A stretch of DNA of 64,000 nucleotides from Roseibium sp. HPY-6 (GCF_040530035.1 NZ_JBEWCD010000002.1:434001-498000); one strand, 5' to 3'; shown: positions 27,992-36,822, counted from the first letter of the stretch. Notes: generated by a model from the sequence alone, not told the origin. A program made the numbers and translations.

Positions 27992-29047
27992 TCAATCACC
28001 GGTGTAGCCGTTGAAGAGAATATGCACCTTCATGGCGCGAGCGCGGTCGCCGGCTTCCTTGAACGCATCGTGCGCCTTTTCAATCGGGAACGAAGGGCTG
28101 ATGATTGGAGCCACATCTATGGTGCGACTGTTGATTGCTTCAACGGCGGCGGCAAACTCCCCGTGAAAGCGGTGTGTTCCCCTGACCGTGATTTCCTTGC
28201 TGACAATCAGATTGAGCGGCATCGGGGTGTCCCCGGCGACACCAACGGCAACCAGGGTCCCGCGCGGCCTGAGACAGGTCAATGCATCCCTGATCGCCGC
28301 AGCTGATGCAGAACATTCAAACGCCACATCGAACTGTCCCTTGTCCGTTTTGTACGGATCGAGACCGCCGGGTTCGGCTGCCAGGTTGACCGTCTTATCC
28401 GCGCCCATCCGTTCTGCGACGCTAATCGGCATCGCCTGGAGATCCGTTGCGACGATTTCGGCTGCGCCGGCATCTCTGGCCACGGCAACGCAGAGGGAGC
28501 CGATCGGCCCCGCCCCGGTTACAAGAACGCGTTTCCCGGCGAGATCGGGAGCCTGCGCGCGTGCATGCAGGCAGACGGCAAGCGGTTCGGCACACGCGGC
28601 AGCGCGGACAGGAACATCCCGGTTGAAACGGTGGACCTGACTTACGGGAACCACAACCTGTTCGCGGAAGAGGCCCTGTTCATGCGGCAACCGGTAGGCT
28701 GAGCCCATGAAGCGCATCTCCAGGCAGTGAACCTGTTTTCCCTCCCTGCAATAAACGCAGTGCCCGCAGGGTTGGCTCGGATTGATGGCGACAAGGCTGC
28801 CGGTTTGGATCGTGTCGATACTCTCGCCGGTTTCAACGACGCGGCCGGCAGCTTCGTGTCCCATCGCGATTGGTTCCCTGACGCGCACCGGACCAAACCC
28901 CCCATGATCAAAATAATGAAGGTCTGAGCCGCAGATACCGCCAGCCAAAACAGCTATTTTCACGTCGCCGGGTCCGGTCACCGGCTCGGACTGGGTTTCG
29001 AGCCTCAGATCATGGATACCATGCAGCACGCAGGCACGGGAGGTCAT
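27992..29047 (-). CDS. Zinc-dependent alcohol dehydrogenase, L-idonate 5-dehydrogenase-like
   Basis: A 351-residue medium-chain dehydrogenase. Catalytic zinc ligands are in GGICGSDLHYFDHGG (Cys near 39) and GHEAAGRV (His near 64); the structural zinc site is C-x2-C-x2-C with a distal Cys in PCGHCVYCREGKQVHC. The Rossmann motif is VTGAGPIGSLCV. The ICGSDLHYFxHGG pattern and length fit L-idonate 5-dehydrogenase, which makes 5-ketogluconate, though other sugar acids or polyols are possible. It lies eight bases after the TRAP large permease gene in a hexuronate-type operon. Confidence 0.85.
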   Translation of the reverse strand: MTSRACVLHGIHDLRLETQSEPVTGPGDVKIAVLAGGICGSDLHYFDHGGFGPVRVREPIAMGHEAAGRVVETGESIDTIQTGSLVAINPSQPCGHCVYCREGKQVHCLEMRFMGSAYRLPHEQGLFREQVVVPVSQVHRFNRDVPVRAAACAEPLAVCLHARAQAPDLAGKRVLVTGAGPIGSLCVAVARDAGAAEIVATDLQAMPISVAERMGADKTVNLAAEPGGLDPYKTDKGQFDVAFECSASAAAIRDALTCLRPRGTLVAVGVAGDTPMPLNLIVSKEITVRGTHRFHGEFAAAVEAINSRTIDVAPIISPSFPIEKAHDAFKEAGDRARAMKVHILFNGYTGD

Positions 29048-29055
29048 GACGGGTC

Positions 29056-30333
29056 CTATCCGAATATGAGATTTGGCAGCCAGGTAGCCAGCGCCGGGAT
29101 GAAAGACACCAGCAGAAGGACGATGATGTTGCTCAAGAGAAAGGGCAGGATGGCCCTGACCACCGGCGACAGCGGCAATCTTGCAATGCCTGCGCAGACG
29201 AACAGGCAGACCCCGACCGGTGGCGTTGTCAGTCCGATCATCAGGTTCAGCACGGCAAAAGTTGCGAAGTGCAGCGGTTCGATGCCAACGGCCTGCGCGA
29301 GAGACAAGAGCGGAACGAACAGAATGATCAGCGCAGCAATTGTCTCCATGAACATGCCGACAAAGAGCAGCAGCAGGTTGATGATCAGCACGACGAGAAT
29401 TGGATTGTCGGTAATCGAAAGCACGGTTCCGGCAATTGCCTGCGGTATCCGCTCCGAGACGAGAATCCAGCCGAAGACGTTGGCAAGACCGACCAGCGCC
29501 AGGATCGAGGCTGCCGAAACGGCACTGTCCGCGATGATCTTCGGGACTTTCTTAAGCGGAAGTTCGCGGTAGACGAATGCCCCGACAACAAAGGCGTAGA
29601 CGCTTGCGACAACCGCGGTCTCCGTGGGTGTGGCGATGCCGCTAAGAAGGCCATAAATGATGATGGCCGTCATCGCGATCGCCCAGAAGGCACTTGCGAA
29701 GGCGCGGATAAGTTCACCTGTGCCGCGCCAGGGCTCTCGCGGAAAGTTGTTTCGCCGCGCAATGACATAACAGGTGACCATCATCGCGATGCCCATCAGC
29801 AGCCCCGGAACGGCACCTGCCATGAACATCTGGCCGACGGAAATGCCGCTGAGCGCACCGACGATGATCATGGGGACGCTCGGAGGAATGATCGGTCCGA
29901 CCGTGGAAGACGCAGCCGTTACGGCTGCCGAGAAGTCTGCCGGGTAGCCGGCCTTCTTCATGCCGGGGATCATGACGCCGCCAATGGACGCCGCGTCCGC
30001 GACGGCCGTACCGGTGATGCCGCCGAAGAGCATGGAAGCACCGATGTTTGTCAGCCCCAGTCCGCCACGGACCCAGCCGACCAGCGCATTGGCAAACCGG
30101 ATGATCCGTTCTGTAATGCCGCCGTTGTTCATCAGGTTTCCGGCCAGAATGAAACCCGGAATGCTCAGGAGAACAAAGACGTCGATCCCGGCATAGACTT
30201 TTTGCGGAACAACCACGAGTGGGATGCCCGAGACGAGCAGATAGCTGAGGGAGGACAGCCCGAGGGCTATGGCAACAGGGATGCCGATAATGAGCGAGCC
30301 GATAAAGACGGCGAAAAGTACGAACACCTCCAA
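29056..30333 (-). CDS. TRAP transporter large permease (DctM-type)
   Basis: A 425-residue membrane protein with about 12 helices and the DctM signatures SIPGFILAGNLMNNGGIT and GGITGTAVADAASIGGVM. It forms the sodium-driven channel of a TRAP importer with the next two genes. The start is probably the TTG at 30333, with AGGAGG overlapping the small-permease stop region; a GTG at 30327 is an alternative. The longer upstream frame encodes no membrane signature and overlaps the small permease. The GntR gene upstream and uxuA suggest a hexuronate or aldonate substrate. Confidence 0.92.
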   Translation of the reverse strand: MEVFVLFAVFIGSLIIGIPVAIALGLSSLSYLLVSGIPLVVVPQKVYAGIDVFVLLSIPGFILAGNLMNNGGITERIIRFANALVGWVRGGLGLTNIGASMLFGGITGTAVADAASIGGVMIPGMKKAGYPADFSAAVTAASSTVGPIIPPSVPMIIVGALSGISVGQMFMAGAVPGLLMGIAMMVTCYVIARRNNFPREPWRGTGELIRAFASAFWAIAMTAIIIYGLLSGIATPTETAVVASVYAFVVGAFVYRELPLKKVPKIIADSAVSAASILALVGLANVFGWILVSERIPQAIAGTVLSITDNPILVVLIINLLLLFVGMFMETIAALIILFVPLLSLAQAVGIEPLHFATFAVLNLMIGLTTPPVGVCLFVCAGIARLPLSPVVRAILPFLLSNIIVLLLVSFIPALATWLPNLIFG

Positions 30334-30335
30334 GG

Positions 30336-30833
30336 TCAGACCTCCTGCTCGGCTTTTGAAAATTCGACGTGCAGGAGCGTGAGAACGGCGCGCATCACGG
30401 CAAAAACAAAAAGAAGGAGAAACAGCAGAAAAACGCTGAAATGGACAAAGGACATTTGCAGACCCATCGCGGGAGACTTCTGGAGAAATCCGATTTGAAC
30501 GTATTTCCAGGCACCCGGGAGGAGAATGGCGGCAAGAAATGCGGTCGCCAACGATGCAACAATGTTCAGGATGCGTGGCCACGGATCGGGCAGGGCGTCA
30601 CAGACAATATCGACATTGACAAGGTCACCGCTCATCAGTCCAAGCCCGACACCGAGTGCAGTCATGTAGATCAGGGCAAATCGGGTGAGTTCTTCCGTCC
30701 AAACCGGAGAGTCTCCGATTGCACGGCCCAGGACCTGGGTGAGGACAGCGATGATCAGCACCATGAAGGCGATGAGAACACCTGCGCGGCACAAAAGCTC
30801 GAGCACGCGATAGACTTGCAAGATGACCTTCAT
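30336..30833 (-). CDS. TRAP transporter small permease (DctQ-type)
   Basis: A 165-residue protein with four membrane helices (LLCRAGVLIAFMVLIIAVLT near the start, then about 50-70, 90-110 and 130-150). The DctQ motif WTEELTRFALIYMTALGVGL follows the first helix. I chose the ATG at 30833 with AGG upstream; the earlier ATG at 30869 lies inside a hairpin. It bridges the binding protein and the large permease, whose gene starts two bases after its stop. Confidence 0.9.
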   Translation of the reverse strand: MKVILQVYRVLELLCRAGVLIAFMVLIIAVLTQVLGRAIGDSPVWTEELTRFALIYMTALGVGLGLMSGDLVNVDIVCDALPDPWPRILNIVASLATAFLAAILLPGAWKYVQIGFLQKSPAMGLQMSFVHFSVFLLFLLLFVFAVMRAVLTLLHVEFSKAEQEV

Positions 30834-30851
30834 GAAACGACCTGAAGAAAG

Positions 30852-30881
30852 GCCCGCCGCCTTCATCACGTGGCGGCGGGC
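30852..30881 (-). terminator. Intercistronic hairpin between TRAP binding-protein and small-permease genes
   Basis: GCCCGCCGCC and GGCGGCGGGC are exact complements around a ten-base loop, followed on the minus strand by CCTTTCTT. It probably acts as a partial terminator or a transcript-stabilising end, giving more binding protein than permease. Confidence 0.65.
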
Positions 30882-30896
30882 AAGTTTGGGAGGAAA

Positions 30897-31874
30897 CTAT
30901 TTCTGGCTGTTGAAGAGGTTTTCCACGATCGGTTTGATTTCATCGTTCACATTGGCCAGGACGGCGTCTTTCGCTGCTGCTGCATAGGCAGCACCATCAA
31001 CCTCGACAAAGGTCATGCCGTTTTCTTCCAGGTAGGCACGGTCCTCGGCAAGGCTGGTTTCAAGAAGGCCGCGCTCGAATTCCTGGGCACGTTTCGCAGC
31101 TTCAAGAACATGCGCCTGGTCTTCCGGGCTCAGATTTTGCCAGGTGGATTCAGCGATAGTCAGGTAGATCCAGGACCGGACGTGCTGGGTCAGGTTCACA
31201 TGGGACTGGACCTCGTTGAAATTGGCGGACCGGATCAGGGCCAGCGGGTTTTCCTGCGCGCCGATGGTGCCGTTCTGAAGGCTTGTGAACACTTCGGAGA
31301 AGGCCATCGGGGTCGGTGCGGCACCAAGAGACTTCCATACGTCCACGAAAAGCGGAACGTTGGGCACACGCATCTTCAGGCCTTCAAGCTGATCGGGAGC
31401 TGCAATGGCCCGGTTCGATGTGAGATTTCGCGGACCGCGTGCAAAATAAGCGATCGGCCGGATTTGCGCCTTCTCGATGATTTGCGCCTCGATCTGGTCG
31501 CCGATTTCTCCGGAGGCAACTTCATCCATGTGTTCTGTTGAGGCATAGGCATAGGGCACTGCCAGAAGAGCGGCCATCGGCGCCCAGTTCTGGAGGCTTT
31601 CTCCGGTGATCGTCATGTCGACCGTGCCGAGCTGCATGCCGTTGATCAGGTCGATTTCCTTGCCGAGCGACTCGTTCGGATAAACTTCGACCGCAATACG
31701 GCCATCGGTCAGAGTGGAGAGCTCCTCGCCGAATTTGATCGCCGCCTTGTGCCAGGCATTCTGTTCATTCGCCAGATGGCCAAGTTTCAATGTGGTGTCC
31801 TGTGCGATCGCAGCACCGGCTACGACCTGTGACAAGAGGCAGGCGGCGAGGAAATTGCCGAATCTGAATGTCAT
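30897..31874 (-). CDS. TRAP transporter substrate-binding protein (DctP-type)
   Basis: A 325-residue periplasmic protein with a signal peptide ending near AGAAIAQD. The mature part begins TTLKLGHLANEQNAWHKAA, and the carboxylate-binding arginine of DctP proteins is in LEGLKMRVPNVPLF near residue 160. It delivers a carboxylated sugar, probably a hexuronate or aldonate, to the permease pair. I chose the ATG at 31874 (GGGAG upstream) over the GTG at 31883. A strong hairpin separates it from the small permease gene. Confidence 0.92.
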   Translation of the reverse strand: MTFRFGNFLAACLLSQVVAGAAIAQDTTLKLGHLANEQNAWHKAAIKFGEELSTLTDGRIAVEVYPNESLGKEIDLINGMQLGTVDMTITGESLQNWAPMAALLAVPYAYASTEHMDEVASGEIGDQIEAQIIEKAQIRPIAYFARGPRNLTSNRAIAAPDQLEGLKMRVPNVPLFVDVWKSLGAAPTPMAFSEVFTSLQNGTIGAQENPLALIRSANFNEVQSHVNLTQHVRSWIYLTIAESTWQNLSPEDQAHVLEAAKRAQEFERGLLETSLAEDRAYLEENGMTFVEVDGAAYAAAAKDAVLANVNDEIKPIVENLFNSQK

Positions 31875-31879
31875 GACTC

Positions 31880-32611
31880 TCACTCCCGTTTGGATGATGA
31901 TCCATCAGTCGCCAGATCCTCGCAGCGATCGAAATAGACCTGATTTCTCTTTATGATCTGGGGCAGAGTCTTGAGGATCTCGTTCAGATGGTTGCGCATG
32001 ACCCGGGAGGCTGCATCCGGGTTTCCCGCGTCTATCTGATCAACAATGGCGGTATGCTGATCGATCAGCTTGGCAAATGGAAAGAGTTCGAAACTGAGGA
32101 ACCGGACCCGGTCCATCTGGCTTTTCAGTCCTTCCACAAACTGCCACGCAACGTCCTTTCCAGCCGCCTCCGCAAGCGTGCGGTGGAATTTTTCATCTTC
32201 ATTGATGAAGTTTGCTGAGGACGCTTTTCCGATCTTGGCCTGATGCCGCAATTGCGAGCGCAATTCCTTTATCAGGGCCGGCTGTGGATCCTGTGCGAGC
32301 AATCGCACAATATCGGCCTCGACCGCTTCCCGAACGAACCGTGATTGCAAAACGGTCGGGTAATCGATCTTGGTGACAAGCGTGCTGCGTTGCGGCCGGA
32401 TCAGGAGCAACCCCTCTTCGGCCAGCTTGATGAACGCTTCGCGAACAGGTTGCCGGCTGATGCCATAGCTTTTGGCGATCTCTGCCTCGGACAGCTTGCT
32501 GCCCGGCGGGAGGTCATTCTTGACGATCCGTTCACGCAAAATGCGCCGCACCTGCGGCGCGATCGCAAGCGTATCGTCAAGCCACGTATCAATTCTGACT
32601 TCGTTCAACAC
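31880..32611 (-). CDS. GntR family (FCD) transcriptional regulator
   Basis: A 243-residue regulator. The winged helix-turn-helix is at about 20-85 (LSEAEIAKSYGISRQPVREA followed by FIKLAEEGLL), and an all-helical FCD effector domain with metal-ligand histidines (ENEKFHRTLAEAA-type segment, seen here as DEKFHRTLAEAAG) fills the rest. The start is a GTG at 32611 with GGGAGG seven bases upstream. It is the first gene of the TRAP operon and divergent from uxuA. A GTCAA-N7-TTGAC palindrome between them is its likely site. FCD proteins of this type answer to hexuronates or related acids. Confidence 0.9.
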   Translation of the reverse strand: MLNEVRIDTWLDDTLAIAPQVRRILRERIVKNDLPPGSKLSEAEIAKSYGISRQPVREAFIKLAEEGLLLIRPQRSTLVTKIDYPTVLQSRFVREAVEADIVRLLAQDPQPALIKELRSQLRHQAKIGKASSANFINEDEKFHRTLAEAAGKDVAWQFVEGLKSQMDRVRFLSFELFPFAKLIDQHTAIVDQIDAGNPDAASRVMRNHLNEILKTLPQIIKRNQVYFDRCEDLATDGSSSKRE

Positions 32612-32654
32612 GAGAAGTCCTCCCGGATCAGTTATCTGCCATACTGCCATACTA

Positions 32655-32671
32655 GTCAACAATAATTTGAC
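32655..32671. promoter_or_regulatory. GntR-type operator GTCAA-N7-TTGAC
   Basis: GTCAACAATAATTTGAC has five-base arms that are exact reverse complements around an AT-rich centre. The right arm overlaps a TTGACA at 32667-32672 that would be the -35 of uxuA. It lies between gntR and uxuA, so one site could control both directions. Confidence 0.55.
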
Positions 32672-32736
32672 AAGCGGCTGCCAAGCCTTCAAAAAATACG
32701 TTACATGTTGTTCCGACGGTATAGGAGGGAACCGGC

Positions 32737-33957
32737 TTGCGCGAAACATGGAGATGGTTCGGACCAGCAGATCAGGTTTCGCTGGATGATGTTGCACAGG
32801 CCGGTGCCCGCGGGATCGTCACGGCGCTGCATCACATCTCACCGGGAGAAGTCTGGTCGCCGGAAGAGATTGCCAGCCGTCAGGCAACGATCCGGCGCAA
32901 ATCCGCGCATCTGCCTGAGCCGTTGGAATGGGAAGTCGTCGAGAGCCTTCCGGTTTCCGAGGACATCAAGCGGCAAACGGGCAATTGGCGCGACCATATT
33001 GAGGCTTACAAGACCAGCTTGTCTCATCTGGCGGCAGCCGGGATAAAAGTCATCTGTTACAACTTCATGCCGGTTCTCGATTGGACGCGAACCGATCTGG
33101 CCCATGTTGTGCCGAACCGGGCTACATGCATGCGTTTCGATCTCGCTGACTTCGTGATGTTTGACGTGTTCCTACTGAAGCGCGAGGGTGCGGCATCCGA
33201 CTTTCCCGAAGATGTGGTCGAAGCCGCACAGCAGCGTTTTTCACAGACCGACGACACCTTCAAGGCAGCGCTCGTGAACAACATCATATGCGGCCTTCCC
33301 GGTGGCAACGACCAGCTCGCGCTAGATGACATCCGGGCGCATCTGGCGGCCTACGAACCCGTCGATCGGGCAGCATTGTCCTCTCATCAGTCTGCGTTTC
33401 TGGAGCTTGTCGCGCCTCACGCGCAGTCGCTCGGGCTGCGGCTTTGCTGCCACCCGGACGACCCGCCCTACAGCCTCCTCGGACTGCCCAGGATCATGTC
33501 GACTGAAGCAGATTATGCGCGCCTGGTTAAGACGGTGGATTTGCCGGCAAACGGCATAACTCTTTGCTCCGGGTCGCTCGGTGCCCGGGCCGACAACGAT
33601 CTTCCCGGCATGATGCAGCGCCTCGGCGGGCATGTTCACTTCCTGCATTTACGCAATGTTGCGCGCGAGCATGACGCGGTGTTTGGTTCGTTTCATGAAT
33701 CGGAGCATCTTGACGGCGACGTCGACATGGCGGCGCTGATTGCAGCGGTTCTTGAAGAAGAGGAAAAGCGCCGCGAAAGAGGCAGAGACGACAGCTCAAT
33801 CCCGTTCCGCCCTGATCATGGACAGGACATTCTGGACGATCTGTCCCGTCGCGCCCAACCCGGCTATCCGGCGATAGGCCGGTTGAAGGGCCTCGCCGAG
33901 TTGCGCGGTGTCATTGCGGGTCTGTCTTATTCCGCAAGGCACGAAGCTGCCGGGTGA
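32737..33957 (+). CDS. uxuA: Mannonate dehydratase
   Basis: A 406-residue enzyme that converts D-mannonate to 2-keto-3-deoxygluconate in glucuronate breakdown. It opens RETWRWFGPADQVSL and carries ALHHISPGEVWSPEEI, CYNFMPVLDWTRTDL and LCCHPDDPPYSLLGLPRI (quoted in part), all typical of UxuA, and HLRNV near the metal site at the C-terminus. It starts with TTG after GGAGGG, since no ATG fits the conserved N-terminus. It is divergent from the GntR-TRAP operon and supplies the only core hexuronate enzyme here; isomerase and fructuronate reductase must be elsewhere. Confidence 0.95.
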   Translation: MRETWRWFGPADQVSLDDVAQAGARGIVTALHHISPGEVWSPEEIASRQATIRRKSAHLPEPLEWEVVESLPVSEDIKRQTGNWRDHIEAYKTSLSHLAAAGIKVICYNFMPVLDWTRTDLAHVVPNRATCMRFDLADFVMFDVFLLKREGAASDFPEDVVEAAQQRFSQTDDTFKAALVNNIICGLPGGNDQLALDDIRAHLAAYEPVDRAALSSHQSAFLELVAPHAQSLGLRLCCHPDDPPYSLLGLPRIMSTEADYARLVKTVDLPANGITLCSGSLGARADNDLPGMMQRLGGHVHFLHLRNVAREHDAVFGSFHESEHLDGDVDMAALIAAVLEEEEKRRERGRDDSSIPFRPDHGQDILDDLSRRAQPGYPAIGRLKGLAELRGVIAGLSYSARHEAAG

Positions 33958-33968
33958 CCCGCAGGTGA

Positions 33969-34811
33969 TCAGTTATTGTCGCTGTGGGCGCGCAATTCAC
34001 TGATCATCCGGGCGTTGTCGAGTGCAATGACACTCTGGTCTGCGAATGTTTGCGCAAGAGCCGTTGCCTGCGCATTGAACGGTCTGACCTGTTGGCGGTA
34101 GATGGTGAATGCACCGACAAGTCGGTCGCCCGAGAGCATCGGGATAGCGACAAAGGATCGGGCTCCACCCAGGTCAGCCGTTGCGTTGCGCAGCGGGTTG
34201 TCCGTGCGGTAGAGACCTTCGGAGCGGACATCAACGATGTTGATGATGTCATGCACCGTTTCCATCCGTCCAAGACCGGTGCCTTTGCCGACGGAAAAGA
34301 CGTCCTGCTTCACGAGCCAGTCCTGAAAGTTTTGCGGAATACCGCGCGTGAAGCCGGCCGAGAAACTCTGGTCTCCGTGATATTCGAACAGGATCCCGCA
34401 TTCGGCATCGCACAGCTCCAGGGCGTGGCCGAGGATCGCGGCCATGACCTGCTCCGTATCGCCGCGTGAACGGCTGATAATGCTCAGGACTTCGCTCAGG
34501 GCCCTTTCCCGTCCGATGGCCTCTTCCAGACTGAGCGCCAGCTCGGAAATGACGGCTGCGTGGTCGGTCTCATTTTCATTTGGCGCGCTGGCGCCTTCCA
34601 GACGGGCATGCAGTTCCAGTTTGGAAGAGACTTCGAGCTTGCGGTAAATCGTGGAGAGATGCGTACGCACGGTCGAGGGCGCGATGTGCAGGCGTTCCGC
34701 AATCGCGTGATAGGTCTGACCCTGCGCATAGTCGCGGGCGATTTCCAATTCGCGCGGACTGAGTATCGTGTCTGGCTGCACCTGTTCGCGCCCCCCGCTG
34801 TTCCAGCGCAT
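33969..34811 (-). CDS. LuxR-type HTH plus GAF domain regulator (HTH at the N-terminus)
   Basis: A 280-residue protein with an unusual order. An N-terminal LuxR/GerE helix-turn-helix (LSPRELEIARDYAQGQTYHA, then IAERLHIAPSTVRTHLSTIY) at about 15-70 is followed by a GAF sensor domain at about 120-275 that starts SIISRSRGDTEQVMAAILGH and contains FVAIPMLSGDRLVGAFTIYR. No kinase or cyclase domain follows. It may sense a small molecule or redox state and bind DNA. A GTG at 34844 is another possible start. It is divergent from the MFS gene, which could be its target. Confidence 0.78.
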   Translation of the reverse strand: MRWNSGGREQVQPDTILSPRELEIARDYAQGQTYHAIAERLHIAPSTVRTHLSTIYRKLEVSSKLELHARLEGASAPNENETDHAAVISELALSLEEAIGRERALSEVLSIISRSRGDTEQVMAAILGHALELCDAECGILFEYHGDQSFSAGFTRGIPQNFQDWLVKQDVFSVGKGTGLGRMETVHDIINIVDVRSEGLYRTDNPLRNATADLGGARSFVAIPMLSGDRLVGAFTIYRQQVRPFNAQATALAQTFADQSVIALDNARMISELRAHSDNN

Positions 34812-35044
34812 CCTGCGACGTCTCTTTGCAACGTGCAATCCCACAGGAACTCACGCTGAATACTGCACCGGTGCGCAGAAAATACCGCATCTGCATGATA
34901 TCGGCCCCATGGCAGCGCTCCTATGCTTGGTCACATGGAAGATCAGATGACTGAAATTGGACGCTCAACAAATCTCTGTCGGCTAAATCGGCGGGCTTTG
35001 ACCGGCAAGCGCATCGGTTTCGAACCGAAGATCCGGTGTGCCTG

Positions 35045-36223
35045 ATGCGCTGGCGAATGCTTGCCCTGCTCTTCTTTGCTCGGATAGGACTCGGGTTTCA
35101 GTTTCAGACTGCCGTTTCCGTTGGCGATGATCTGGTTACTGTCTTTGGGATCGATTTTTCGGAAGTTGGCATTCTGATTGGCCTGTTCATGGTACCGGGT
35201 CTTTTTCTCGCATTACCTGCGGGCATGTCTGGCCGGTATGCGTCCGATCGCGTTCTTGCATTTGCCGGATTGGGTGCACTTGCCCTGGGTGGCCTCTTGA
35301 GCGGGTTTGGTCCCGGTCCGGTGATGATCGGTTTTGGACGGCTCATTGCGGGCGCGGGGTTTCTTTTCTCAACGCTTTATTTCACCAAAATGGTCGCCGA
35401 CTGGTTCGAAGGCCGGGAAATCTCGACTGCAATGAGCATTCTTGTCATGAGCTGGCCCTTTGGGATCGCGATGGGTCAGGTCGGGCATGCCTATCTGGCC
35501 GATCTGCAAGACTGGCGGCTGCCGTTCGTCGTTGCGTCACTCTACTGCGCGGTGGCTGCTGCCGGCGTTCTGCTGCTCTATCGCGCACCGGATGGAAAGC
35601 CGGCTGAGCCGGATGAAAGCTCCAATCGTTTGAGCGGCCGGGAGTGGCAATTGATCCTGCTTGCCGGTACTGCCTGGGGCGTGTTCAACGCCGGATATGT
35701 CGCCTATCTCTCCTTCGCGCCGCAGATGCTGGAAGAACTCGGTCACGCACCGCTTCAAGCCGCGGCACTCGTCAGCATCGCCAGCTGGATCATGATTTTT
35801 TCAGGTGCAGTATGCGGTCAGATTGTCGATCGGTTCAATCATCGCGATCTTGTACTGATCGTCTGCATGACCGGTGCTGTTGCGTCGCTCTGGCTGGTTG
35901 GAATTTCGGGAGCGGGCCTGGCGGCAAGTCTTCTGTTTGGGCTTGTCGGCATGGCTCCGGCCGGCGTCATCATGGCCCTCTCAGGCGAGGCGGTGGCACC
36001 CGCGCGGCGCGCCTTCGCAATGGGAATCTTTTTCACCGTCTACTACGCCATCATGGCCGCAGGACCGCCCCTGTCCGGCTGGATCTACGAACGGGCATCG
36101 ACTGCGGGTGCTTCATTGGCCTTCGGAATGGGTATGTTTGCACTTGTCGTTCCGGCCGTATTGATGTTTCGCCTGGTACGGCTGAGCGGCCGGGCAGATG
36201 CGCCCAGAGAGGACATTGGATGA
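35045..36223 (+). CDS. MFS transporter (CynX/NimT-like)
   Basis: A 392-residue permease with 12 predicted helices. It has the MFS turn GMSGRYASDRVL after helix 2, an acidic-aromatic segment KMVADWFEGREISTAMSI typical of the cyanate/nitrate-like subgroup, and a hydrophilic central loop (APDGKPAEPDESSNR) between the halves. The substrate is not evident. Its stop codon overlaps the ATG of the AA_synth gene by four bases, so the pair is co-translated; a link to amino-acid-like compounds is possible. A GTG nine bases upstream is an alternative start. Confidence 0.87.
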   Translation: MRWRMLALLFFARIGLGFQFQTAVSVGDDLVTVFGIDFSEVGILIGLFMVPGLFLALPAGMSGRYASDRVLAFAGLGALALGGLLSGFGPGPVMIGFGRLIAGAGFLFSTLYFTKMVADWFEGREISTAMSILVMSWPFGIAMGQVGHAYLADLQDWRLPFVVASLYCAVAAAGVLLLYRAPDGKPAEPDESSNRLSGREWQLILLAGTAWGVFNAGYVAYLSFAPQMLEELGHAPLQAAALVSIASWIMIFSGAVCGQIVDRFNHRDLVLIVCMTGAVASLWLVGISGAGLAASLLFGLVGMAPAGVIMALSGEAVAPARRAFAMGIFFTVYYAIMAAGPPLSGWIYERASTAGASLAFGMGMFALVVPAVLMFRLVRLSGRADAPREDIG

Positions 36224-36759
36224 AAATTCGAAAAACGATTTTGATTGAAGAAACCGTCGAGACCGACGAATTCGGAGTGGCCTGCGATCCGTTGGTCCGC
36301 ATGGCAGCGCTCGCAGTTCTTGAGAATCCGTTCGCCGGAATTGACGCTGACGACCTGTCCGAACTCTTCGAAACAGGCGCAGCGCTCGGAGACCGGCTTG
36401 CGACCAAGATCATGAGCCATTTGGATGGAGCGCCGACCGGCTATGGCAAGGCCGCAATCGTGGGTTCTGAGGGCGCCGCCGAACATGGCGCTGCCCTCCT
36501 GCATCCCATGCTCGGCAAGCCCGTCCGTGCGGCGATCGGTGGCGGCAAGGCATTGATGCCCTCCAATGTGAAAGTCGCCGCGCTTGGTGAGACCATTGAC
36601 CTGCCGCTCGGCCACAAGGACGAAGCCTGGGCGTTCAACTTCATTGATACACTGACAGTAGGCATCGCCGACGCGCCCCGCGCGAACGAAATCGTATTGT
36701 GTGTCGGTATCGCAAGCGGTGCACGCCCGCGTGCCCGCGTCGGCGACGGCCCCCGATAG
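36220..36759 (+). CDS. AA_synth (DUF1185) family protein
   Basis: A 179-residue cytoplasmic protein. It begins KIRKTILIEETVETDEFG and has the glycine-rich segments GAPTGYGKAAIVGSEGAAEH and AAIGGGKALMPSNVKVAALG (each quoted within 20 residues), plus FNFIDTLTVGIADAPRANEI near the end, all familiar from the 'amino acid synthesis' family. The biochemical role is poorly defined. The ATG overlaps the MFS stop (ATGA), so the two form a small operon that ends at a hairpin shared with the convergent fasciclin gene. Confidence 0.82.
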   Translation: MKIRKTILIEETVETDEFGVACDPLVRMAALAVLENPFAGIDADDLSELFETGAALGDRLATKIMSHLDGAPTGYGKAAIVGSEGAAEHGAALLHPMLGKPVRAAIGGGKALMPSNVKVAALGETIDLPLGHKDEAWAFNFIDTLTVGIADAPRANEIVLCVGIASGARPRARVGDGPR

Positions 36760-36763
36760 AAAA

Positions 36764-36788
36764 CGGCACCGGCCGATGGCCGATGCCG
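36764..36788 (-). terminator. Hairpin terminator of the fasciclin-RTX gene
   Basis: CGGCACCGGCC and GGCCGATGCCG pair with one mismatch around GAT. On the minus strand the stem is followed by TTTT, which points to termination of the RTX gene; it lies between convergent genes and may serve both. Confidence 0.65.
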
Positions 36789-36822
36789 TCTCGGGCGCGC
36801 TCGCGCGCAGCCTGCTCTGGCG

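Noticed and set aside
29269..30498. A 409-residue plus-strand frame opposite the TRAP permease genes
   Set aside because: Highly charged, low-complexity translation typical of the complement of membrane-protein codons.
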